NCBI GenBank assembly: GCA_951230915.1
Contig: OX579639.1
Coordinates: 21,886,001 to 21,950,000 of the forward strand
Length of the DNA stretch: 64,000 nt
Direction of reading: 5' to 3'
Origin: Antitrichia curtipendula
Taxonomy: Eukaryota; Streptophyta; Bryopsida; Hypnales; Leucodontaceae
Every line of letters begins with the position of its first letter. Position 1 is the first letter of the stretch. Below the pieces are notes generated by a model that saw only the letters and a program-made list of their open reading frames with translations, did no database searches and had not been told where the DNA came from. The position numbers and the translations under genes are program-made. Positions 1-10,790 of this stretch are shown here, one piece after another.

Positions 1-1690
1 GATGTGACTCTAATAACTCCTTACACATTTCCTATACCAATCTAAAAGTATCTCTTTGCATTGAAGAATAATTAATGAACCTTTTGACATGTGTAGAAGT
101 CATATAGTGGTGTTCATTGGATTTATAACATGGATACATTTCAACCCAATTCTTACCTCTTGAATTCTAATTCCAACCCTTTGAACTTCAATTTCTTATT
201 AGTGCAATTTTACTACTTTAGAGCTTATCCAACTTGTTTTTTAAATTGGAACATCAAGCTCTGGTGTGAAGGCTTAGTATCAAAAAGCCTATGTAGGTCC
301 AAAGAAAGTACCGACATAGGCCTTTAGCATCACCCCCTTGTATCTATAGCTTGGTGTTGTAAGACCTCTTTTCTACTAATTGGAGGGGCATTGAAACATT
401 GTAAACCTTAAGATGAAAAGTGTGAACTTTGATACCTTCAGACTTTTGCATATAATGCCATTTTTGAATTTCATCTAATTTTAGGTGAAAATTGTCTATT
501 TATGACTAAAAAATTTAAATCATAGACAAACAATGGTGATTTGATTATTTTGATCAAATTAGAAGGATCCTTTTTGTAATTAGAATTCGACACCCTCTCA
601 AATGCTAAACAAGCTCTCCAATTTTACCAATATAAAATAAAAATAAGTAGCCTAAATTTAAATGTTTCCTCCCCCCAAAAAATTATAATGCTAAGAAAAT
701 CCTACAAGAGGTAATCTACATTTTATAAGTATCCCAAGTAAAGCTCATGACCACAATGACAAAGCTTGAATCGAGCATGTAAAACAAGCAACACCTACCA
801 ATCTCTAGCCTTATATCTTTCTAGGTTTTAAATTAGTAAAAGCTCGACTTTAAATTAGTGTGAAGAATTTAGATAGTTTAACTCCTAAGAGAGTTGGCAT
901 TCACTATGTAGATTATGAATGTTTTCAACGTACTAGAGCAATAGGAAACAAATGAGGTACATCCAAGTATGTTAAAAAAACAATTTTGTCTATTTTTCAA
1001 CAATGTGACTAGCATGGTCCCTTGGTGTTTCATGATCATTGTGCAAGGTTTAGAATGAGTTCAAGTAGGGAAGGGAAGAAAATGAAAACTTAAAATAATG
1101 AAGATTTGACGTCTAGATATTTTTTATATAAGCCTTTCCCCTTGGACTCGTACGGGATAAAAATAAAAACCATGTACAAATGTTTATTTGGTCAATATTT
1201 GATGGAGTAAAGTTAAAAAATCTATTGTAAATCCTTTGGGCACTATCAACATAGATACACTTATTGGTTTCACAAAAAAATCAGCAAATGAACAACAAAG
1301 TAAGGAATACTCCACTCTTATTATGGTCAACTCATTTTCAAAAAATAAAAGATTTATTATGGGAAGTCAAAACAAAATCACATAGCTTCCCATTGTAGAC
1401 CCTAGGGGAAACTCTCCTTGTCCTTTTTGAATGCTAATGTGGCTCTCTTACTTACTTCCCTACACAGTTTCAATGACAATCCCAAAGTGTCCCTTCAAAT
1501 TGTGAAATACCTAACAAACCTTTTGCTATGTGCAGAATCATTATGATATTGTTCATTGCATTTATAAAATGGTGACTTAATCAACCCAATTCCAAATCTT
1601 TGAATCCCAATTCTAAAAGTGCGTGCAATTTTTACTACATTAGAATGCAAGAGAAAAAAATTGGGTCAAGATTAGGGATCCAACTGGGTT
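1..1690. repeat. Gene-free stretch with two copies of dispersed repeat J
   Basis: I see no gene here. About 1-330 and 1436-1690 are diverged direct copies of one repeat: both run through a 'gaaccttttga/aaccttttgct', 'ATGTGTAGAA/ATGTGCAGAA', 'GTTCATTG', 'ATTTATAA', 'CAACCCAATTC' series in the same order. A third copy lies at about 10500-10790. Between the two copies the DNA is AT-rich and featureless to me. The short ORFs in it have no recognisable protein features. Confidence 0.55.
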
Positions 1691-1722
1691 GGGTCCATGT
1701 TGGGACCATGTTGGGTCCAGGT
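1688..1722. repeat. Three-unit 11-bp tandem repeat downstream of the coiled-coil ORF
   Basis: The sequence holds TTGGGTCCATG, TTGGGACCATG and TTGGGTCCAGG in succession. It sits just beyond the stop codon of the minus-strand ORF at 1742-2335, so it would lie in the 3' UTR or downstream flank if that ORF is transcribed. Confidence 0.6.
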
Positions 1723-1741
1723 GCAGTTCCCAAGAGCAATG

Positions 1742-2335
1742 TCACTGCAGCGGTGCCAAAATGCTATTGTTTGGGACCAGCGCCTTCAACTGCCGCAGCT
1801 CCGTTGTGAGCTCCTCCATCCGCTCCTGCATCCGCCTCTCCGTCTCGCGGCTGCGCTGCTCCACCTCGCGCACCCTCGCGCGGAGTTCACCAGCTTCCTG
1901 CTCCGCCAGACCCGCATCGTGCACAATCACATTCACACAAAGCTCATGCGGACTCATGCTCCCACTCTTCGTGTACCGCAGCCGCAACCCCGTCGCACAG
2001 ACCTCCTGCACCTCCAGAGAATAGTCATCGTGGGAGAATTCGACCCCGCCCCACTCAGTGATGCGCGAGGCGATGTGCTTCGTCTCCAGGGAGACGAGAG
2101 TTTGAGCTTGCTGGGGGTGAAGAAGGACGCGGGAGGCAGGGAAGGGCACGAACCAGGAGTGCTCGCCATCGCTGTTGTCTCGCAGATGCTCCAGATCCGA
2201 GAATGTCAGCGTGTGCCGCACTGTGAAAGTGTGGGGGAGAAAAATGTCGTGAGAGGAAGGGTCAGGGGACGTGAGAGCGGGGTCTCGGTAGGGTATTGCA
2301 GCGCTTATCTGAGAACTGCAAGGGGGATTGTACAC
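1742..2335 (-). CDS. Unidentified 197-residue ORF with C-terminal coiled coil
   Basis: I do not recognise the family. The ORF is GC-rich, unlike its AT-rich surroundings, and so looks coding. Residues about 30-140 look like a mixed beta-rich globular region. Residues about 143-187 are a charged heptad-like coiled coil rich in E, R, L and Q (for example ELRARVREVEQRSRETERR). There is no signal peptide or membrane segment. The ATG at 2335 may not be the true start: a good minus-strand splice acceptor (CCCCCTTGCAG) lies six codons inside the ORF, so the segment could be a downstream exon. The first 20 or so residues contain SAAIPYR, matching SAATPYR near the C-terminus of the GH16 protein just upstream on the same strand, which points to a local duplication. 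It could be a real gene, a last exon or a decayed fragment. Confidence 0.4.
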   Translation of the reverse strand: MYNPPCSSQISAAIPYRDPALTSPDPSSHDIFLPHTFTVRHTLTFSDLEHLRDNSDGEHSWFVPFPASRVLLHPQQAQTLVSLETKHIASRITEWGGVEFSHDDYSLEVQEVCATGLRLRYTKSGSMSPHELCVNVIVHDAGLAEQEAGELRARVREVEQRSRETERRMQERMEELTTELRQLKALVPNNSILAPLQ

Positions 2336-2355
2336 GAGAAAAAATTTCGTAACGT

Positions 2356-2580
2356 GTCAAGAGGCGAAACGAGATTTGAACAAGACCAAAACAATGGGAA
2401 TTCAAAATAGTAAACACTAGAACCCTGTATTTTTTTGAAGTACGCATGACATGACATGTAAATTTTCCCGTCAAGTGTCAAAAGGCAAAACACGTGCAAA
2501 AGAAAAGGGAATTCGAGACGGTTAACCCTAAAAACTGGTATTTTCTTCAACAACAGATCACATGACATGTAAATTTTAGA
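2356..2580. repeat. Two tandem, diverged copies of a unit of about 112 bp between the ORF and the GH16 gene
   Basis: Copy 1 is about 2356-2468 and copy 2 about 2475-2580. Both run GTGTCAA-AGGC(G/A)AAAC, then GGGAATTC, then A(A)CCCT, then a T-rich stretch, and end at ACATGACATGTAAATTTT. The GH16 coding end (2640-2670) and the start of the 197-residue ORF (2280-2310) flank the pair, and those flanks resemble each other too. The whole 2.28-2.67 kb interval therefore looks like a local segmental duplication. Confidence 0.6.
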
Positions 2581-2620
2581 GGTGCTTAGTTAGAGATCAC
2601 CATGGCGCGTGAGAAGTGTA

Positions 2621-3478
2621 TTAAGATTCGTGAGTGGAGTGTCGGTAGGGTGTTGCGGCACTTAACTGGAGAGTATCCGATTCGTCGAGAGCGCAATGCT
2701 CCCAGAATCCGCAGTGGTCGATTTCGATCCAGCCCGCGGGATTCTCCAGCGGTCCATAGCTGCCCAAGTCTTGTCCCGCCCACCCGCCGCTCTCATTCAC
2801 TTCCGTGGAGAAATAGATCGAGTTTGGCATGGGCGACCACACATTGGCGGAGTTCACCTCGCGCCCGTTCCAGTACCACTTCATCCCTCCCGGCTCGTGC
2901 AGCAACCCGAACGTCGCCCACGCCCCGGGCGCGTCCGGCAAGCCCATCTGCTTGAACGCCACGGAACGGTGGTTCGCGCCGTACCCGCCCCAGTGCACCG
3001 CCGTGTTGCCCTGCCTGGAAACGTCGGCGCGGCTGCCATCCCTCCCGCGATGCTCCACCACGTCCACCTCGATTCCGCCCTGAATCTCCCCTGGCGGCAC
3101 GGGATTGTCCCACATGCCTTCGGGAAGCAGCCAGAACGCGCTGTGCATCCCTTCTGCGCCTTGGAAGCGGCAGCGGGATTGGTAGTAGCCGTACCCGAAT
3201 TGTTTCTTGGTTGCGAGCCTGTCGATGCGGTGAAACCAGTCGGAGAACACGCAGACGCGGAGGATGGGCTTGCCGTTGCAGGAGGAGTTGTTCACGATCT
3301 GCGCGCAGGCTGGCTCCCAGTGAATCTCTTTGTTCGACTTCGCGTCCCACTTCCACTTGCCCTTCCCCATCGGGTGACGGAAACTCTTCGCCAAGCAGTC
3401 AGGTTCTGTGAAGTCTTCCCAAAACACGTTCCGCCATGCATGTCCCGCGGCGGGAGCAATTGACGGCTCCTGCGCCAT
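2621..3478 (-). CDS. GH16 family glycoside hydrolase, not of the plant XTH type
   Basis: Predicted beta-glycanase of 285 residues in one exon. The catalytic signature ExDxxE is complete in GIEVDVVEHRG: E137 (nucleophile), D139 and E142 (acid/base). The beta-bulge spacing is that of the laminarinase/agarase side of clan GH-B. HSAFWLLPEG at 112-121 and the closing strand GWIEIDHCGFWEH at 249-261 are also typical of GH16. Plant xyloglucan endotransglucosylases carry DEIDFEFLG and an XET C-terminal extension; both are absent here. No signal peptide is visible after the ATG at 3478. An in-frame TGA lies about 40 bp upstream, so either the protein is cytosolic or an upstream exon supplies the leader. 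Substrate (beta-1,3/1,4-glucan, galactan or other) cannot be told from sequence alone. GC content is much higher than the flanks, but other genes in the window are also GC-rich, so this is not by itself a sign of transfer. Confidence 0.85.
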   Translation of the reverse strand: MAQEPSIAPAAGHAWRNVFWEDFTEPDCLAKSFRHPMGKGKWKWDAKSNKEIHWEPACAQIVNNSSCNGKPILRVCVFSDWFHRIDRLATKKQFGYGYYQSRCRFQGAEGMHSAFWLLPEGMWDNPVPPGEIQGGIEVDVVEHRGRDGSRADVSRQGNTAVHWGGYGANHRSVAFKQMGLPDAPGAWATFGLLHEPGGMKWYWNGREVNSANVWSPMPNSIYFSTEVNESGGWAGQDLGSYGPLENPAGWIEIDHCGFWEHCALDESDTLQLSAATPYRHSTHES

Positions 3479-3953
3479 CCCTGAGAATTCCTTGCAGCAA
3501 AATGCGCCAACACCACTTCAGAAAACTCAAAAGCTCAGGTGCACATTTTGCAACTCTGAATTCGTGGATTCAGTTCTTTATCTCGTCGCGAGGGCGGGAT
3601 TCCGTCCTACCACTCTCCTGAAATTCCTGAAGATAGCGTGACCAATTCTCCAACAAGTTGGACCAAAACCCACCACTACTGTACCGAAGATCTCTTAAAG
3701 CTCTGTTGCACACATCGTCACTCTGGATTGGCGTCTTCAGCATTCCATCTCACTGCGACCGTAGCATTTCTTCTACTTGCACCTCAATTGCCAAATTCTC
3801 CGACTATTCCAATCACTACAAATCGTACTTTGACTGGAGTGGCCTTTTCGCAATCACGAGTTCACGACATCTCTGACCTGCGGCAATTGCTGACGGAGCA
3901 TGATTGCTATAATTGGCGATTTTCGATTCCTCAGTGCAGTGATCCCGGAACTA
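3479..3953. other. Upstream flank of the GH16 gene
   Basis: Moderate-GC sequence between the GH16 start and the MITE at 3954. It probably holds the GH16 promoter and 5' UTR. I see no clear TATA box. A 158-codon plus-strand ORF crosses from here into the MITE and is not credible as a gene. Confidence 0.4.
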
Positions 3954-4360
3954 AGGTAGAACTACCCATTACCACCCTGATTCGCAATCTAACTATACTG
4001 GGGCCAACTCTAGGAAAGACACATATTTTTCAGGGGTGTGCTTTTGTTTCAGGAGTCAAACCCAAGTGGAATTATAATTTTTTGATAAAAATTGTAATTT
4101 CTGTAAATTTCTGAAGTGAATTTGCACAACCGCTACTAGATTGGATTCATAAACGTCCTCTTACAACTCAATACCGCTTTCCAATGTATCTAATAGCACT
4201 TGAAGATCCACCAATCATTAATTGACAAGTTATCTTTTGATAGCATTAATAAACTACTGTTGTCAGAATCTGAAGCGGATTTGCATGTTTTTATGACAGA
4301 ATTGGGACAAAGCTGTAGACCACGGGTTTGAATCACTGACGAAAATAGGTAGTTCTACCT
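3954..4360. mobile_element. MITE, family M copy 1 (TA flanks, AGGTAGAACTACC termini)
   Basis: The left end is TA|AGGTAGAACTACCCATT and the right end is AATAGGTAGTTCTACCT|TA. The inverted termini match perfectly over 13 bp. Flanking TA dinucleotides on both sides are consistent with a TA target-site duplication (Tc1/mariner-like). The element is 407 bp and non-coding. The interior does not resemble copy 2 at 13815-14474. Confidence 0.75.
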
Positions 4361-4795
4361 TAGTTTATGGAATTTAGTGCAACATGCTACCTTCAACACA
4401 AACAAACATCAACTTTGGCTACCTTGAGAGGAGCTATATTAAAAAAAATAAGAAAAAAACGATTTTGCAAGTTGTAAAGGATTATTGGGAGTACTATAAC
4501 ACAAAACTGACTAAATAGATGTTAATTCCAATGTGGGGGAAGTTGCAAATTGGTTATCAAATCATATTGTTTGTTGTAGTTTTGGCTAAAATATCTCTAT
4601 TAAATGCCTTTTTTTACAACGTACTAGTAGAGCAAGGATTTTTTGGGTAGGAACTCAACAAATGTTAGCCAATTTAGGGATTGTTGTTCCTCAGATTTTC
4701 AAGTGGGTGTCATGAAGAAAGACCTAATTCAAAAGTCATTGAAAAAGTTCACACTGAGTCCAACTCAACCTCTCTCATCTTACTATGTTTAATCC

Positions 4796-5734
4796 TTAAT
4801 CCCTAAAGGTCCATTGTCCTCTCAGAGGACAAATTGGATTTTGGGCAGGTTCCTGTGACCTCAATTTTTAATGAAACTTTTTGAAACTTTCTTATGAGAT
4901 AAAAAAAGCTTATTAGCTTCATGGGTATATAATTTTTATTTCAATCGGTGTCAAGGAGCAACAATTATGCCATCCTAAACATAATTTTCAAGTCACTAGG
5001 CAGAAAAAGAAATCCACAAAAACTTGAAATTAAAATTTTTAATTTTATTTCCTTACAGATTATATTTTTGTCTACATGTGAAGCTTTGATTCATTCCATT
5101 TCAATTAGTGATGTGAAAGTTATGAACAATCTTATTTTTTTAGGCAATTTTAGCATCTTCTTGAAAAAATTACTCATAGAATTTATTTCTAAATGTAATT
5201 TTTACAATTTTTCAAAAAAGATTGTTTTACATGGTTAAGTTTGTTTGCTAGAACAATCTCACTATTGGGATTATTGTGTTTCAATTATGTCTTAGAGCTA
5301 TTAATGATTTAGTTTTTCTTTGAACCTTGAATCTACTTCTGCTTAACAATTTTTTAAAGAATGAAAATCAAGTTTATTTTATTTTATTTTTTATTTCTAT
5401 ACTTTCAATTCAATTCTTCAACACAATTTTTAAAAATTCAAAGTCCATAGTGCAATTTTATTTTACAAATGGCGGTCAAAGTCATCTAAAAATCTAAAAT
5501 TGCAGGCTAGTATTCAAAAAAACTTTTGTTTTCAACTTTGAATGCTAATATCTCTCAATTTGTATGGTCAAAATTTTGTAAAATTTTTCCACATGATCTC
5601 AAATAAGTATAGTACAAGATTCCACGGTTAGATTCTAAGAGAAATATTTTTTTGTTTTTATTGGTGAATATAGTAGAAATGACAATTTTGAGTGGTTTTT
5701 GACATAAAAATGGCCTTGGGCTTTTAGGGGTTAA
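4796..5734 (+). mobile_element. TTAA-flanked element, family A copy 1 (piggyBac-style ends)
   Basis: It begins TTAA-TCCCTAAAGGTCC and ends CTTTTAGGGG-TTAA. It is 939 bp with no transposase ORF. The interior is AT-rich and contains loosely repeated subunits. The left 150 bp (CCATTGTCC, then GGGCAGGTTCC) match the ends of the copies at 20432, 24451 and 17736. Confidence 0.7.
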
Positions 5735-5957
5735 AGGAGGAACAGGTGATCTTGGAAATCATCCCTTTTCATTACCATGTAAATCATTGGCTTAAAAAAT
5801 AGTAAAAGCACTGATTGGAAGTCAAACTATTGTAGAAGACCTCCTCTTTCACAACAAAATTCCAATGATGAATAGTTGCACTTCTATCCTACTAGAAGGA
5901 TTCCCTGTCAACCATTGGATGCCAAACATCCGTTTCAACATTTAAAGGTTAATTCCT
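5735..5957 (+). repeat. Dispersed repeat family B, copy 1
   Basis: A unit of about 220 bp starts immediately after the TTAA of the preceding element and ends ATTTAAAGGTTAA. Diagnostic series: GGAAATCATC, ATTGGAAGTCAAACTA, GTAGAAGA, AGTTGCACTTCT, CATTGGA. Other copies are at 12010-12430 (interrupted), 12431-12646, and in reverse at 49801-49985 and 62575-62745. Confidence 0.65.
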
Positions 5958-7265
5958 AAGTGCCTAAGCCTTTCCAAAGTGAGTTTTTCCTATGAAAAAG
6001 AGCATGGGCTTGTAATTATCTCCAATGATAAAAATTGTTTTTTTTTCAAAATCTAATTGTATAGATGTTTAAAGAGCTTGTTTATTAGTGTGCACATCAA
6101 TTTTGAGTGTAAAATTGCATAGGAGTTGTGAGATTATAACAAGAGAAATGTAGGTATCATATTTTTAGTATATTGCCCCTCCCCTCAATGTTTGAGAACT
6201 TTGAATATAAGAGTTTTTTGGAATTCGAGGTGACATGAGCAACTAGAAATTGTGTTAGCATACTAAAATGCACTTCCCCAAACCTTAAGTTCAAATTATT
6301 GAAGAGTTATCAAACTCGTTACACAATCCACCTTACAATTGTTGAAATCCAAATTATTTTTATAAGTAGAAATTGCTAATAACTACAAATCAATGCATGC
6401 CTCTTTATATTTTTAGCAGTGTGAATCATGAAAACATTTTATACTTTCCATCGAGACCATTTTCAAAGCAAATGGATAAGTACAATTTTTTAAATCTCAA
6501 ATCAAATGAAATCGGTAAGCTTTATTCTTCCACTAATGGTACTTTGAGGACCTCTCAAAAATCAAATATTTACTTTTTTCAATGCAAAATAAAAACTTCC
6601 AATAGCTAGTTTTTTTACCCTTGTCACAACCTTTGATGGATGAATGCATTGATAGATGAACTAATTCATGGTGAGATATGCACTAACTGTGGACAAGCAG
6701 AGATTTCCTAAAGATAGATATTTCCAAATGGCGGATTTGTGCACTGGAATTAGACAACTCAAGTAAGCATTGGAGTGCCTAGAGATAGATAGTATACTAG
6801 AGTTAGACAACTCCTAGATAACTACAAGTGTGTTGGAACTTAGAGTTAGATCAAGATTTGGATAAGAGATGATCAAGATAAGATATGATTGGAGAAGTAT
6901 AATTAAGTCTTTTACTTTAGTAGATGGTTTGAGATAGAACCAAGGCTAAAAAATTGAAGGTAAAAAATAAGTCCTAGTCTATCTTAAGGACTAATAATCT
7001 TTATTGATAGTCTCTATTATATAAGACAAAAGAAGAGACTTTCTTTTGGAGATTGATCTCTTTGTATGGTCAAATGATTGAGCTCCATGTAAAATATTCT
7101 TGTTAATAAGTAGATTTTGTGTTCTTAATTGGAATTCATTGTAGAAGTTTTATAACACTAATGTTCAATATTGCCCATAATTTATTTTTGGAAAGGTCAA
7201 AAGAATTTAATTGACCCCACACAAATAAACTAATCGTATATGGTTGCTCAAGTAGTTAGGGATTA

Positions 7266-7730
7266 AGGTAGAACAACTTGTTGCGGTCAAGAGACCCATG
7301 ACAAACACCTAGGGAATGGCACCATTATAGAAGGGTTTCCAATAATTAAATTTTTACCACAATCAATGTCTTAGGTGATAGTAATAAAGGGATTAGTGAC
7401 TTCATTAGAAACTTCCAATTTTTAAGTATAAATTCATTGTACAAAGTGACTTTTTTTGGTCTTTTATGTAAGAAAATACTATAATTGCTTTAAGTGAGTA
7501 AGATGAATATTATGGATACAGTTTTTATTGGTTTGGGGGTAGTCTAGAGACTATTGGGGGCAATTTACTATTAAAACTCATAAAAATTCATTCTTTGCTG
7601 AAAAAATATAATTTCAATTGTTCTTGCCATTTCTCACACTTGTCTATATGTGGGAAAAATAAATAAAAAAGTTTAGCAATGGCATGAGGGCAAACTCCTA
7701 ATTCTAATTGCAATGACAATTGTTTTACCT
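7266..7730. mobile_element. MITE, family E copy 1
   Basis: The left end is TA|AGGTAGAACAACTTG and the right end CAATTGTTTTACCT, followed by CTATA. At 465 bp it aligns along its whole length with 14559-15031; shared blocks include CATGACA(A/G)ACACCTAGGGAATG, TTCTCACACTTGTCT and TATGTGGGAAAAA. Non-coding. Confidence 0.65.
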
Positions 7731-7923
7731 CTATAGTAAGGTAGTAAGTCCCCAAAGTGACCATTTGCCAACTAAATTGCAATATTGGAAGTTTGACTTC
7801 TTGAAATATTTTTTATTAAATTTTTCTTGAAAGATAAATGGAATTGGCATTTGACCTTGGCAATTTCATATTTTGGAAATATTTGTGGAATTAATTATGA
7901 ATTTTAAACTTAAAATCACATGA

Positions 7924-8008
7924 TCAATTAGAATGTAAATACATGCATGCATGCATATATACATACATACATACATGTGTATGTATGTAGATGTATATGT
8001 ATGTAAAA
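7924..8008. repeat. Compound microsatellite (TGCA, ACAT and GTAT units)
   Basis: Runs of CATGCATGCATGCAT, ACATACATACATACAT and GTATGTATGTAG follow one another. The array is palindromic in character and would be prone to slippage and to cruciform formation. Confidence 0.8.
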
Positions 8009-8009
8009 T

Positions 8010-10220
8010 AAAGTAAGCAGTGTCACGACTCCTATCACAAAATCCATCACATTTTCATCATGGATGGATGCCATTCAATTATTTCATTCATGTATACAAT
8101 AAAAACCTTGAGCACTACAAGCAAACTTGTAAGTTGTCATGCATACATCTTCTTTGTCTCTTGTAAGCAAATATGTAACATAAAAATTTATCACAGACTT
8201 TTGCAATAGTTGAACAGCTTGAATATATATGCATGTATGTATGATACATTGATTAAAGTAATTTGTACTTTTGTATTAGCTTGACACTTTTAGACTCTGG
8301 TTGCTTTGTAACCTCTTACTTTATAACTTTCATGTGAGTAGTACATTGATTTATAGGAATATAAGTTGAATCTTGTCTTGTAGTAACTAATGGGCACCTC
8401 TACGAATACACCAAATATTATAGTTTTTTCACCTACATTTGTACATTAGATTACAAAGCTTACAAAGATTCATACATAGATATTATTTTAGTATAAAAAG
8501 ACATTTGCATAAGTAGTTATTTCTACAATTTATAGGATGCTTGGAGTAAAAGGCAATTGCATCACCATCTATGAACTATACATTGAGTCAAATGTATGGG
8601 AAGGGGTATCACTTCTTGGACAAAGATTGCACAAAACTTTGTACATATTGTTGTTTTGTTAAAAACGATAGTCTTAAGTCCAAATCCATATTATCACAAT
8701 GAAACCATCCACATGTACATATCAACTATATATTAACTAGAGAGACAATTTTCAGTTTCTCAAAACTGATTTATCTTAAAGATCTTGATTTTCAAAATTT
8801 CCCTTTTAATATTCCTATGACTAACTTCTATTGTTTTCATATTTAAATTGATAATTCTTCACTATCTGAACTTTAATGTTTTGATTTCAAGTATATTATT
8901 TCACAGAAAATTATGTAAATTTTTTAAGCAAATAAAAAATTAGATTAAACTATAAATGTATAATAATTTAATACAAAACCTAAAAAGTATTAGAAAGACT
9001 TAAATTTTTTGGAAGAATTTACTTTTATATGTTTGAATATATGAAAATTTTATAGCTTGAAATTCCAACAACACCCTTTTTCAAGAACACTTTTGCACTA
9101 GGACATGCACTGTTTTTAAAGACTAATGTATTTGAGTGCACATAATTGGAATTTTATGAAATTTTTTATGAAACTAATATAATATTAACTTTTTAAAATG
9201 AACTAAAATTGAGTTTAATGAAAGATTATTTTCTTATATTAGTCCATGAGCTTTTTGAAAATCTCAAATTTGTTCACTTAATGCACTAGGATATACAAAA
9301 AAGTTGACCCTACCATGCATTAGTCCATTGGAAATAAATTTATATTTGTGTTTTCTTTTGAATTTGTTCCTTTAGATTATATCTTTCAACATTGTTGTTG
9401 AAAATCTAAGATAGGGGTACACAAATCTAATAGGGTCAAAAAATACCAATAGGATCAAACGTCAATTTAGTTTATATTTCCTAAATTAGTATAAAATTAT
9501 TGCTGAAAATTGATTTAGAATATTTTTCAATCAAACTTTTATATTTTATACCATACGTTTGTATATGTTTTTTCTTAATAATGGATTAATTGGTGAATTG
9601 GAGACTATCTTATAATTCAACAAGAGTACATATAAATTTAACAAATATAATAACCAAAATAATGCACAACAAGAAATAATTTGGTGACTACAAGAAAGTG
9701 GTTGCAAGAAAGTGGCCAATAGAAGTAGTGGTGTTAAATGTCAATCTTTATGTACACCAAGTTCATTTTTAGATTATGAAGGCAATGTAAATTGAAACTA
9801 AAGATTTGTCTAATCAATTTTTTATTCATCTAAAGTATTGCTTCATTTTAAAATCACAAGCTTCTTTATGATCAATTTGATAAAGCTAAGGAACACAATA
9901 TTTTTATAAGGACATATAAGTTGAAATATGCCTTAATTTCAAAAGTAAAATGGATGTTTAAGGAATCACTAGAGGTACAATATCTACTTTGATGGCATTG
10001 ATTCCTTGGTTGTTGAATGTATACTCTATTCTCTCAAATGATACATTTTGTAATTGCACATTCATTGCCTATATATTTTGAGAATCTATCATATTATATA
10101 CACATCGTATTGAATAACTTAAATGTCAAAATTATATCCCCACGTACATCTCTCAATTCTTCACTGGCAATAAAAATTTCAGAAAATCTTATCAAATTGT
10201 ACACCCGTATGTACATGTTT
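8010..10220. other. AT-rich intergenic stretch without a recognisable gene
   Basis: No ORF has protein-like composition and I find no intact terminal inverted repeats. The segment is roughly three-quarters A+T. The family A end at 10220-10267 (next entry) belongs to an element whose other end I could not find in this stretch. Confidence 0.5.
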
Positions 10221-10267
10221 AAAATCCCATTTGTCACCCGAAGGGACAATGGTCTTTTAGGGGTTAA
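10220..10267 (-). mobile_element. Solo end of a TTAA element, family A, reverse orientation
   Basis: GGGACAATGGTCTTTTAGGGG-TTAA is the reverse complement of the left terminus of the copy at 4796. I could not locate the partner terminus upstream, so this is a fragment or a strongly diverged copy. Confidence 0.55.
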
Positions 10268-10499
10268 AGTAAGATGGTCCATTGTCAATTTTTTGTCATT
10301 GTTTATATTTAGGCATATTGGATTCTCAATGTTTTTTAGCAATTGAACAACAAATCAAGCTATATTCTACAAGAAATTTGATCAATTAATTTGATCAAAA
10401 AAACAAAAACATTGTAGGTGATCAAAGCATTTGCTCATTGTTGTCCTTAGAAGAGACTATTTTCATCCATTTGGACATTAAACTAGCTTTCTTCATTCA

Positions 10500-10790
10500 C
10501 TACTAACATAGTTGCAAGAGTAATCCATTAGGATCCCTTAAGATTGTAGAATAATGAACGAAACTTTGTCATGTGTCAAAATTGCATAATAGTGTTCATC
10601 AAATTCATCAAATTCTACCATTCCAATTCAATTTCAAACCCTTGCACTACAATTGCACACTAAGTTGTCATAATGCAAACTTTGTACAATTTTTAATGCA
10701 TTATGTAAAGTTGTAAGAGAGCAAAGTTGGGTTCAAGGTTAGATGTAGCAATTGGATTTTACCTATCTCATGAGTACATCCCAAATCAAT
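10500..10790 (+). repeat. Dispersed repeat J, copy 3
   Basis: Shares the ordered blocks of the copies at 1-330 and 1436-1690: ACATGTGT-like, TAGTGTTCAT, AATTCAATTTCAAACCCTT, then GGGTTCAAGGTTAG, which parallels GGGTCAAGATTAGG in copy 2. Confidence 0.5.

Noticed and set aside
2696..3463. 255-codon plus-strand ORF opposite the GH16 gene
   Set aside because: Antisense shadow; only the minus frame carries GH16 motifs.
3638..4114. 158-codon plus-strand ORF beyond the GH16 gene
   Set aside because: It runs from unique DNA into the MITE at 3954, ends in low-complexity residues, and shows no domain or codon bias.
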